A program made the translations under genes and the position numbers. A stretch of 5,143 nucleotides of DNA from an uncultured Eubacteriaceae bacterium (lineage in GTDB: Bacteria; Bacillota; Clostridia; Oscillospirales; Acutalibacteraceae): positions 1-5,143 of the forward strand of contig CALCVR010000266.1 of the NCBI GenBank assembly GCA_937905915.1, given 5' to 3'. How positions within the stretch are numbered: the first letter of the stretch is position 1; the number at the start of each line of letters is the position of its first letter. The notes under the pieces were generated by a model. The model was not told where the DNA came from and did no database searches. It was given only the letters and a program-made list of their open reading frames with translations. Of this stretch, positions 1 to 5,143 are shown piece after piece.

Positions 1-50
1 TCCTCCACTCTTCTTAAAATGTGCTAAAACACGCTATACCTATCATACCA
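1..50 (-). promoter_or_regulatory. Promoter and ribosome binding site of a minus-strand gene starting just left of the window
   Basis: On the minus strand, bases 42-50 read TGGTATGAT, an extended -10 element (TGn followed by TATGAT, 5 of 6 matches to TATAAT). No convincing -35 lies at the usual distance, which is tolerated for extended -10 promoters. The minus strand of bases 1-6 reads GGAGGA, a good Shine-Dalgarno sequence, so a start codon is expected within about 5-10 bases beyond the left edge. The leader would be about 35 nt. The gene itself is not visible, so no product can be given. It would lie downstream of the two-component operon on the same strand but be separated from it by a terminator. 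Confidence 0.5.
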
Positions 51-386
51 GACGAGTATGAAGAATATTTAAACGAACCCATATTTTTTGCACATTTAAA
101 AATTGTATTATCATTTCTATCTTTTGCTATCTCACTTCAAATACGTCCCTTTCATATTCTTTTTTAATTGCTCTTTTAACCATTTTAAAAAGTTTTTCTT
201 CGGTATAAGATGAAGACAAAAAGTCATTCTTTTTCCATTACATGATGTATCCCTTAGTCGATAAATTCTTTTCCCTCTTTTTTGGCATACAAAATGCGAG
301 CCTTTTTCCTAAGCCTATTCCTTATAATAAGGAGCGGCGCCTTTTGTACCGCTCTTTTCCAGCTGACAGGTAAATCCTTACTCCGC
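51..386. other. Non-coding spacer downstream of the two-component operon
   Basis: AT-rich stretch with no supported gene. A 64-codon open frame on the plus strand (282-476) has a TTG start without a ribosome binding site, crosses the kinase terminator and runs into the end of the kinase gene, so I do not regard it as real. The only structures seen are a perfect 13-bp palindrome at 320-332 (CCTTATAATAAGG) and a short GC-rich inverted repeat at 332-354, listed separately. Bases 51-300 show nothing else that I can support. Confidence 0.6.
332..358 (+). terminator. Possible weak plus-strand terminator hairpin
   Basis: Arms GAGCGG (332-337) and CCGCTC (349-354) form a 6-bp GC-rich stem with an 11-nt loop, followed directly by TTTT (355-358). 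This is the form of a weak intrinsic terminator read on the plus strand. It abuts the palindrome CCTTATAATAAGG (320-332). No plus-strand gene is visible to its left, so it may be a secondary structure with another role, or chance. Confidence 0.3.
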
Positions 387-432
387 AAAAAGAACCGGCG
401 CCCCTTCTCTCTCAAAAGAGGGGGGCCGGTTC
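387..432 (-). terminator. Intrinsic terminator of the two-component operon
   Basis: On the minus strand, just 3 bases after the kinase stop codon, arms GAACCGGC (right arm 425-432) and GCCGGTTC (392-399 region) start a long stem that continues through a run of C/G pairs with one mismatch (G400 against G424). A loop of about a dozen bases follows, and the downstream arm is followed by TTTTT (387-391 read on the minus strand). A stable GC-rich stem plus a U-tract is a textbook Rho-independent terminator. It should end the regulator-kinase transcript and insulate the gene off the left edge. Confidence 0.9.
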
Positions 433-435
433 CTG

Positions 436-1932
436 TTATCGATTTTCTTGCGTGGATTTCAATTGCTTTTTCTTAGGTGCTGGAATCCAGAATTCAAATT
501 CAGCATATTGCCCCTCCACACTGCGAGCTATGATCTCGCCCCCGTGAGCCTGGATGAGCATACGGACGATAAAGAGCCCTAATCCAACTCCCTTTCGGTC
601 CAAGCTTCTGGATTTATCCGACTTATAGAAACGATCGAATACATGGGGAAGATCGCTTGCCGTAATACCTTTACCGGTATTGTGCACCGTGACATAGACT
701 CGTTCATTTTCTTCCCGTACTCCCAAGGTAATGGCTCCACCAGGATTGGTAAACTTAATGGCATTGTCTACTAAATTGTAAATAACCTGATGGATGCGAT
801 CGGCATCGGCTTCTACTATAATACTGTGTGTCTCTTCCAACCCTTTGATCTCGATTCCTTTTTGATCGATAATCTGTTCAAAGGAGAATAAGATGCGAAG
901 CATAATATCGCAAATGTCAAAGTTGCTGACATTGAGCTTCAACTCCCCTGCCTCGATTCGTGAGATATCCAACATCTCTTTTACCAACCGGGACAAGCGT
1001 TTCACCTCGTCAGATACGGTTTGTAAGTATTGCCGTCTGCGGTCGGGCTCAATGGTGCCGTCTAAGATTCCATCAATAAATCCTGCGATGGTCGTCATAG
1101 GCGTGCGTAGTTCGTGGGATACGTTAGCCACAAAGGAGCGGCGCATTCCCTCCACCGACGCCAGCGATGCCGCCATCTGATTAAACGCCTTACTGAGTTC
1201 TGAAATTTCATCTCTTCCCCGCACAGGTACTCGATAGGAAAAGTCCCCTTCTCCAAACCGTCTTGCTGCTACCGCCATCTGTCTCAAAGGCTTTACCATC
1301 TGGTAAGAGATGACATACACCAAGATAAAAGAGATAATCATCACAACCACGGCGGATAGCAAAAACATCCGGAGCATATCCACTACATATTGGGACAGGT
1401 TGCCTGCCGAGGAGGAAACACAAACAACGCCCACCAGCCCAAATGTCCGGACTGTAACCGGCACAGCAGCTGTATAACAAGTTTGAGGAAAGGTTCCATT
1501 CAAATTGCCAAGCTCATAAAATTCGCCGTTCTCAATGGTTGAGTTAAGTATACTGTCCGGGAGAACAACATCATCTTGGGGTGCTAAATCCCGATCCGCC
1601 AACGCCAAATTCTGTACCTTTCCGGCCAAATTGACGAAATAAATATTGGCTCCCAGAGAACTTGCGATGGCTTTGATGGACACCTTTGTAACATCATCCA
1701 ATTTTAGTAGCCATTGAACCTGGCCATATTCATCTAGTTCCTCGCTGATGACGCGTTCATAGTTACTCAAAAGCAACGAGGATTGCTCTGCTGTCAAAGA
1801 AAGGCGTTCCCGCTCTTGATCACTCCAATAGTTGGAGGCAAATTGCAACAGCACAGCCCCTAGGATGAGCATACATAGGGTAATGACCGCTGTCGTCATG
1901 GCAAAATACTTGGTAAATACGCTGCGGAACAC
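436..1932 (-). CDS. Membrane sensor histidine kinase of a two-component system
   Basis: Membrane kinase of 498 residues that should autophosphorylate on histidine and pass the phosphate to the regulator encoded just upstream. Order of domains: first membrane helix about 11-31; extracytoplasmic sensor region about 32-185, possibly a small Cache/PAS-like fold (IYFVNLAGKV near 97-106 and AVPV near 155); second helix about 187-209; HAMP about 210-262. The dimerisation/phosphotransfer helix has the H-box SHELRTP with phosphoacceptor H273 and adjacent E274. The ATPase domain has the N-box (N386, N390), a G1 box HNTGKGI (417-423), an F box FDRFYKSDKS (432-441) and the G2 box GVGLGL (448-453). In G1 the usual aspartate is an asparagine (N418). 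The start is GTG, preceded 8 bases upstream by GAGGTG (minus strand, 1941-1946), and it shares one base with the regulator stop (TAGTG), which indicates translational coupling. The family (PhoR/ResE/WalK-like architecture) is clear; the stimulus is unknown. Confidence 0.95.
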   Translation of the reverse strand: MFRSVFTKYFAMTTAVITLCMLILGAVLLQFASNYWSDQERERLSLTAEQSSLLLSNYERVISEELDEYGQVQWLLKLDDVTKVSIKAIASSLGANIYFVNLAGKVQNLALADRDLAPQDDVVLPDSILNSTIENGEFYELGNLNGTFPQTCYTAAVPVTVRTFGLVGVVCVSSSAGNLSQYVVDMLRMFLLSAVVVMIISFILVYVISYQMVKPLRQMAVAARRFGEGDFSYRVPVRGRDEISELSKAFNQMAASLASVEGMRRSFVANVSHELRTPMTTIAGFIDGILDGTIEPDRRRQYLQTVSDEVKRLSRLVKEMLDISRIEAGELKLNVSNFDICDIMLRILFSFEQIIDQKGIEIKGLEETHSIIVEADADRIHQVIYNLVDNAIKFTNPGGAITLGVREENERVYVTVHNTGKGITASDLPHVFDRFYKSDKSRSLDRKGVGLGLFIVRMLIQAHGGEIIARSVEGQYAEFEFWIPAPKKKQLKSTQENR

Positions 1933-2624
1933 TATTCTTTCACCTCAAATTTATATCCTACGCCCCATACTGTTTTGAGACTCCACTTGTCTGAAACGCC
2001 CTCCAGCTTTTCCCGCAAACGCTTGACATGCACATCTACGGTACGAGAATCGCCATAGTAGTCAAATCCCCATACCTCGTCCAACAGCTGATCTCTTGTA
2101 AAGACCCGGTTTGGGTTGCTGGCCAGATGATAGATGAGTTCCATTTCCTTGGGCGGTGCATCCACTTGCTTCCCATCTACTTTTAACTCATAGTTGGTCA
2201 TATTGATGGACAATTTATCATATGTGACGATTTTTCCCTCTTTTTCTGTGCTCTGAGGAGCGGCTCGACGAAGTACGGCTTTGACACGGGCAATGACCTC
2301 TTTGGTCTCAAAGGGTTTTACCACATAATCATCCGCTCCCAGCTCCAAACCTAGTATCTTATCAAAGGTTTCTCCTTTGGCAGTCAACATAATAATAGGT
2401 ACTTGGGATTTTTTACGGATCTCCCGGCATACCTGCCATCCGTCCAGCACAGGCAACATGATGTCCAAGAGAAGAAGATTGGGATTCTCTTTTTCAAACA
2501 TCTCCAGAGCTTTTCCTCCATCCGAGGCTAAAAACACCGTGTAGCCTTCCTTCTCCAAATATAACCTTAGCAGTTCACAGATATTGCTGTCGTCATCTAC
2601 CACCAGAATTTTTTCTGCCGACAT
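1932..2624 (-). CDS. OmpR/PhoB-family DNA-binding response regulator
   Basis: Cytoplasmic transcription factor of 230 residues, the usual length for this family, and the partner of the kinase that follows it. The receiver domain (about 4-118) has the acidic cluster D10-D12, the phosphoacceptor D54 in LLLLDIMLPVLDGW, the switch threonine T81 (LTAKGE) and the conserved lysine K103 followed by P104 (VVKPFE). A linker of about 15 residues leads to a winged helix-turn-helix domain (about 133-228) with the hallmarks VFTRDQLLDEVWG, the recognition-helix segment SRTVDVHVKRLREKLE and the wing TVWGVGYKF. All residues needed for phosphorylation are present. The ATG start is supported by GGAGGTG (minus strand, 2634-2640) with 9 bases of spacing. 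It is the first gene of the operon and probably autoregulated, as is common in the family. It resembles PhoP/ResD/WalR-type regulators, but I cannot assign a specific orthologue. Confidence 0.96.
   Translation of the reverse strand: MSAEKILVVDDDSNICELLRLYLEKEGYTVFLASDGGKALEMFEKENPNLLLLDIMLPVLDGWQVCREIRKKSQVPIIMLTAKGETFDKILGLELGADDYVVKPFETKEVIARVKAVLRRAAPQSTEKEGKIVTYDKLSINMTNYELKVDGKQVDAPPKEMELIYHLASNPNRVFTRDQLLDEVWGFDYYGDSRTVDVHVKRLREKLEGVSDKWSLKTVWGVGYKFEVKE
1941..1946 (-). promoter_or_regulatory. Ribosome binding site of the kinase gene, inside the regulator gene
   Basis: The minus strand reads GAGGTG 8 bases before the GTG start of the kinase. The site lies within the last codons of the regulator, and the stop and start overlap as TAGTG. 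It decides the GTG start and implies that ribosomes finishing the regulator reinitiate on the kinase. Confidence 0.8.
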
Positions 2625-2633
2625 TGTTCAATG

Positions 2634-2640
2634 CACCTCC
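2634..2640 (-). promoter_or_regulatory. Ribosome binding site of the response regulator gene
   Basis: The minus strand reads GGAGGTG, 9 bases before the ATG at 2624-2622. It is a near-perfect Shine-Dalgarno sequence and fixes the start codon. Confidence 0.85.
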
Positions 2641-2702
2641 GAATATTCACCTCTATGGGCCATTTTTCTGCAAATTAACGTCATTGCTTCTAGGATACCT
2701 TA

Positions 2703-2731
2703 ATCATAACAGATCCAAATAGGGGATTCTA
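2703..2731 (-). promoter_or_regulatory. Probable promoter of the two-component operon
   Basis: The minus strand at 2703-2711 reads TGTTATGAT: an extended -10 (TG, one base, then TATGAT). Seventeen bases further upstream is TAGAAT (2726-2731), a poor -35 with 3 of 6 matches to TTGACA. Transcription would start near 2696, giving a leader of about 70 nt before the regulator ATG. A second perfect TATAAT on the minus strand (2747-2752) has no recognisable -35 and is less likely. Confidence 0.55.
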
Positions 2732-2755
2732 CTGGAAACTATTAAAATTATATCT

Positions 2756-2779
2756 TTTCACCTAATTTTATTGGTGAAA
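2756..2779. repeat. Spaced inverted repeat, candidate operator
   Basis: Arms TTTCACC (2756-2762) and GGTGAAA (2773-2779) are perfect 7-bp complements separated by 10 AT-rich bases. The spacing fits a dimeric DNA-binding protein contacting successive faces of the helix. It lies about 60-80 bases upstream of the predicted transcription start of the two-component operon. It is not followed by a T-run on either strand, so it is more likely an operator than a terminator. No regulator can be named. Confidence 0.45.
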
Positions 2780-2957
2780 TAATTTAAAACATTTTGCCAT
2801 CTAAGCGTACTAATATTTTTCTTAAACCAAGTATTTTTATATATATTCTGACACGTTTTCTATCTGATTCACTTATTTAATTAAATTTATTATGTATATT
2901 GCACTATAACAATCGAAAAAATAAAAATAAAATCCATGAAATCTAAAGATTTTACGG

Positions 2958-2985
2958 TTCACATTAGCAAAAAATGTACTATGAT
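2958..2985 (+). promoter_or_regulatory. Candidate distal plus-strand promoter
   Basis: TTCACA (2958-2963, 5 of 6 matches to TTGACA) and TATGAT (2980-2985, 5 of 6 matches to TATAAT) are separated by 16 bases, an acceptable spacing for the housekeeping sigma factor. Transcription would start near 2992 and give a leader of about 230 nt before the mannosidase gene, containing both downstream hairpins. In DNA this AT-rich, chance matches occur, so confidence is moderate. Confidence 0.4.
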
Positions 2986-3045
2986 ATATGCATGGGCTTT
3001 TATCCATAAATTTTATTGTTATAAGCAAATAATTTGTCATTATGC

Positions 3046-3068
3046 ACCGTTGAAATAATTTCAACGGT
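3046..3068. repeat. Perfect 10-bp-arm palindrome, candidate operator or leader hairpin
   Basis: Arms ACCGTTGAAA (3046-3055) and TTTCAACGGT (3059-3068) are perfect complements around a 3-base centre TAA. There is no T-run on either side, so it is not a normal intrinsic terminator. It sits upstream of the proximal mannosidase promoter, at about -70 to -95, where an activator or repressor could bind. If transcription begins at the distal promoter it would form a stem-loop in the leader. Confidence 0.6.
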
Positions 3069-3116
3069 AAATAGCAATAAAAGCAAGCAACATCACATCA
3101 TAATTCAAAGCAGATT

Positions 3117-3134
3117 TGTTATATATGTTATATA
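3117..3134 (+). promoter_or_regulatory. Proximal mannosidase promoter within a tandem 9-bp repeat
   Basis: TGTTATATA is repeated perfectly head to tail (3117-3125 and 3126-3134). Each copy reads as an extended -10 element (TG, one base, TATATA). A loose -35, TTCAAA (3104-3109), lies 19 bases before the second copy. Use of the second copy would start transcription near 3141 and give a leader of about 80 nt. Tandem direct repeats are also the form in which OmpR-family regulators bind DNA, although their repeats are usually spaced about 11 bp apart, not 9. Confidence 0.5.
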
Positions 3135-3162
3135 GCATTTGTGCTGTAACACCCTTGTTGTA

Positions 3163-3185
3163 AAAGACATTGACGGGATGTCTTT
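3163..3185 (+). other. Leader hairpin ahead of the mannosidase gene
   Basis: Arms AAAGACAT (3163-3170) and ATGTCTTT (3178-3185) are perfect 8-bp complements with a 7-base loop TGACGGG. It lies in the predicted leader, ending 21 bases before the ribosome binding site. It has only three G-C pairs and no immediate T-run, so it would be a poor terminator. It may stabilise the mRNA 5' end or influence translation. I do not recognise any riboswitch class. Confidence 0.4.
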
Positions 3186-3206
3186 ACATATTTATTTTCA
3201 CCTATG

Positions 3207-3213
3207 AAGGAGG
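3207..3213 (+). promoter_or_regulatory. Ribosome binding site deciding the TTG start of the mannosidase
   Basis: AAGGAGG is a near-perfect Shine-Dalgarno sequence 8 bases before TTG at 3222-3224. An in-frame ATG (3204-3206) touches the 5' side of this site but has no ribosome binding site of its own, so TTG is the better start. Confidence 0.8.
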
Positions 3214-3221
3214 TTGTATCA

Positions 3222-5143
3222 TTGAAGAAGTCAAGAAAAATTCTTGCGTTTGCCTTGAGCTTGGCAATGACATGTTCTGCTGCATTGCCCACCTTGGCAG
3301 CAGCGGCGGAAGATCCCCCCGCTGGTAATCCCGGCCTTTGGGTAGACTACTATACTGTCCTGCCCCAAGAGCCCTATGCCTTGGAACCTGAAAACTTAAA
3401 GGGTTCTGCCTACACAGATCAGATCGACGTTCGCGAGATGAAGTATACACTGAAAACGCAGACCGGCCAAATGAACTGGGCTGGCGCTCGTTATACCGGT
3501 AATATCACCATTCCGAAGGATGGCACTTATAAATTCACCGGCAAAACCGACGACGGCGCCCGCGTTTACATCGACGGCCAGTTGGTTCTCGACCAGTGGG
3601 TTTCCAACACCGGCGCTGACAAGGTTGGACAACCTGTCCAGTTGAAGGCCGGAACCTATTCCTTCCAGATGGATTATCTGCAGGGAACCGGCGGGTCTTC
3701 TAACAGATTGTTCTGGTCCATCGACGGCGGCAAAGATGAATTGATTCCTGCATCCGCCTTTACTCTGCCTGAGGGCGTGGATCCCATGCCTGAGGCCGGC
3801 AGAGGTAAGATTTACACCATCGCCACCGCTCACTTGGACACCATTTGGAACTGGTCCTATGAAACCACCATCCGGGAATACATCCCCAAGACCATGCGGG
3901 AAAACTTCCAGTTGTTTGAAAATAACCCCAATTACAACTTCAACTTTGAAGGCGCCCGCCGCTATGACTTGATGGAAGAGTATTATCCGGAAGAGTTTGA
4001 AAAGGTCAAGGAATACATTGCCGACGGCCGCTGGTATACTGCCGGCAGCGCTTGGGAAAATGGCGACCAGAACGGTCCTTCTCCTGAAGCCCTCATCCGT
4101 AATACCCTCCTGGGCAACCAGTACTTTGCCGACAACTTTGGCAATGACAAACGCAGTTATGACATTTATCTTCCTGACTGCTTCGGCTTTGGTTACGCCA
4201 TGCCTTCCTGGATGGCTCATATGAACCTGGTGTCCTTCTCTACCCAGAAACTGACCTGGGGCAACGCCTTTGTCAATGGCGAAATGCCCTTTGATCTGGG
4301 CAAATGGATCGGCCCAGATGGCAACTACGTCATGGCTTCCGCCGATTCCGGCAACTACGCCGCTAAACTCAATGATTTAGCGCCCAACGGTCTGCGTGAA
4401 AACAACTGGGTGATGGGTAAATTGGACGCCAACAAAGCCTGGGGCTTCTACGGCACCACCGTTTACCACGGCACCGGCGACACCGGCGGATCGCCTGGAC
4501 AGGGTTCCGTCACCGCCATGAACAAGGATATGGCTCTCAACGGCACCGAAGCCGGCGGCGATGTGGATGTTATCTCGGCCAGCACAACCCAATGGGCCTT
4601 TGACATGACCCAAGCCCAGAAAGACGCCGCTCCTACTTACGACGGAGAGATGGTTCTGAGAGAACATGGCGTCGGTTCCTATACCGCCCGTGCCATTGGC
4701 CATCGCTGGAATTCCCGGAATGAGCTGTTGGGCGTTGCCGCTGAGAAATCGGCTGTAGCGGCCTCCTGGCTGGGTGCCGAAGAGTATCCCATGGATGCCT
4801 TTAATACCGCTTGGAAGCGGGTTATCGGCCACCAGTTCCATGACGATATCACCGGTACTTCCTTGGCCTCTGAATACGACCGCAGCTGGAACGACTATAT
4901 GCTGTCCCTCAACCAGTTCGGCAATGAGTATGAGAACGCTGTGGGCGGCGTAGCTTCGGCTATGGACACCAGCGTCGCTGAAGGCACCGCTTTGGTGGTC
5001 AACAACCCCGTTGCCGTTGACCGCAACGATGTTGTCACAGCCACCGTCACCATGGACAACAGCTGTGAAGCCGTCCGCGTCTTCGACGACGAGGGCAATG
5101 AAGTGGCTTCCCAGATCCTCAGCAAAGACGGCAACGTCTTTGA
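3222..5143 (+). CDS. Secreted PA14-containing family 38 alpha-mannosidase (3' end outside window)
   Basis: Open frame with 640 codons visible; no stop before the right edge. Residues 1-29 are a Sec signal peptide: KKSRK, a hydrophobic stretch and an LAAAA end, with cleavage likely around 28-30. Residues about 37-180 form a PA14 domain (GARYTGNITIPKDGTYKF, then DDGARVYIDGQLV), a fold often used to bind sugars. Residues about 196-555 are glycoside hydrolase family 38: the metal-ligand motif HLD (H204, D206), the motif LPDCFGFGYAMPSW with likely nucleophile and ligand D319, FSTQKLTWG (338-347), the glycine-rich HGTGDTGG (416-423), and QFHDDITGTS (538-547) with ligand H540. From about 560 on begins the C-terminal beta-rich part. 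The family hydrolyses terminal alpha-mannosides with retention, using a divalent metal, usually zinc. All core residues are present, so it should be active, outside the cell. Exact linkage and substrate (N-glycans, mannan or other) are not visible. Family members usually have 800-1,100 residues, so several hundred codons are missing, perhaps including an anchor or further binding domains. Confidence 0.93.
   Translation, partial: MKKSRKILAFALSLAMTCSAALPTLAAAAEDPPAGNPGLWVDYYTVLPQEPYALEPENLKGSAYTDQIDVREMKYTLKTQTGQMNWAGARYTGNITIPKDGTYKFTGKTDDGARVYIDGQLVLDQWVSNTGADKVGQPVQLKAGTYSFQMDYLQGTGGSSNRLFWSIDGGKDELIPASAFTLPEGVDPMPEAGRGKIYTIATAHLDTIWNWSYETTIREYIPKTMRENFQLFENNPNYNFNFEGARRYDLMEEYYPEEFEKVKEYIADGRWYTAGSAWENGDQNGPSPEALIRNTLLGNQYFADNFGNDKRSYDIYLPDCFGFGYAMPSWMAHMNLVSFSTQKLTWGNAFVNGEMPFDLGKWIGPDGNYVMASADSGNYAAKLNDLAPNGLRENNWVMGKLDANKAWGFYGTTVYHGTGDTGGSPGQGSVTAMNKDMALNGTEAGGDVDVISASTTQWAFDMTQAQKDAAPTYDGEMVLREHGVGSYTARAIGHRWNSRNELLGVAAEKSAVAASWLGAEEYPMDAFNTAWKRVIGHQFHDDITGTSLASEYDRSWNDYMLSLNQFGNEYENAVGGVASAMDTSVAEGTALVVNNPVAVDRNDVVTATVTMDNSCEAVRVFDDEGNEVASQILSKDGNVF

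Larger units (their letters stand above)
2641..3206. other. Divergent AT-rich intergenic control region
   Basis: About 565 bases without a supported gene, between the regulator (minus strand) and the mannosidase (plus strand). The base composition is strikingly AT-rich compared with the coding regions on both sides. It holds candidate promoters for both directions, a spaced dyad (2756-2779), a perfect palindrome (3046-3068), a tandem 9-bp repeat (3117-3134) and a leader hairpin (3163-3185), listed separately. A 63-codon minus-strand frame at 2873-3064 has a TTG start and no ribosome binding site, and its lysine-, phenylalanine- and isoleucine-rich translation is what AT-rich non-coding DNA gives. 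I do not call it a gene. Confidence 0.75.

Noticed and set aside
282..476. 64-codon plus-strand open frame in the left spacer
   Set aside because: TTG start without a ribosome binding site, overlaps the kinase terminator and the 3' end of the kinase gene, and the translation has no recognisable domain.
2628..2663. Eleven-codon upstream frame (MAHRGEYSEVH) in the leader of the response regulator
   Set aside because: ATG start lacks a good ribosome binding site and the product is very short. It ends 3 bases before the regulator start in the same frame, which is mildly curious but easily due to chance.
2873..3064. 63-codon minus-strand open frame in the divergent intergenic region
   Set aside because: TTG start with no Shine-Dalgarno, low-complexity AT-driven composition, and it crosses the candidate palindrome and promoter elements.
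3163..3185. Hairpin before the mannosidase gene as an intrinsic terminator/attenuator
   Set aside because: The stem has only three G-C pairs and is followed by ACATATTTATTTT rather than a continuous T-run. It is kept as a leader hairpin, not as a terminator.
3264..3275. Possible lipobox (LAMTC) in the mannosidase signal peptide
   Set aside because: The residue before the cysteine is threonine rather than Gly/Ala/Ser, and the hydrophobic stretch continues past it to a normal Ala-rich signal peptidase I site, so a lipoprotein is unlikely.
3396..4220. 274-codon minus-strand open frame opposite the mannosidase gene
   Set aside because: The plus strand encodes clear PA14 and GH38 motifs across the same stretch. 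The antisense frame is a by-product of codon bias and shows no domain.
4377..4841. 154-codon minus-strand open frame opposite the mannosidase gene
   Set aside because: Antisense shadow of the catalytic and middle domains of the GH38 gene; glycine/valine-rich translation without motifs.

Overview
The window looks like chromosomal DNA from a low-to-middle-GC Gram-positive bacterium, most likely a Clostridia (Oscillospiraceae-type) gut or anaerobic organism. This is an inference from strong AGGAGG-type ribosome binding sites, non-ATG starts (GTG, TTG), extended -10 promoters (TGnTATnAT), an OmpR-family two-component pair in typical Firmicutes form, and a large secreted glycosidase. No species can be named from the sequence alone.

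Layout, left to right. Bases 1-435 hold no gene. At the left edge is a minus-strand promoter plus Shine-Dalgarno for a gene that starts just outside the window. The rest is AT-rich spacer, then small hairpins and a strong intrinsic terminator (387-432) that ends the two-component operon. Bases 436-2624 carry that operon on the minus strand: an OmpR/PhoB-family response regulator (first gene, 1932-2624) and its membrane sensor histidine kinase (436-1932). The two reading frames share one base (TAGTG). Bases 2641-3206 are a very AT-rich divergent intergenic region with candidate promoters on both strands, two dyads, a perfect 9-bp tandem repeat and a leader hairpin.

From 3222 to the right edge runs an incomplete plus-strand gene that starts with TTG. 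It encodes a secreted protein with a signal peptide, a PA14 carbohydrate-binding-type domain and a glycoside hydrolase family 38 (alpha-mannosidase) catalytic module with a complete set of recognisable metal and nucleophile residues. Its 3' end lies outside the window.

How the parts may work together: the sensor kinase would phosphorylate the response regulator, which would bind DNA. The mannosidase would act outside the cell on mannose-containing glycans. The divergent arrangement and the repeats between the two transcription units make it possible that the regulator controls the mannosidase gene, but nothing in the sequence proves this. No mobile element, CRISPR array, tRNA or rRNA was seen. 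I do not see a clearly new system; the most interesting parts are the PA14-GH38 enzyme and the structured intergenic region that drives it.
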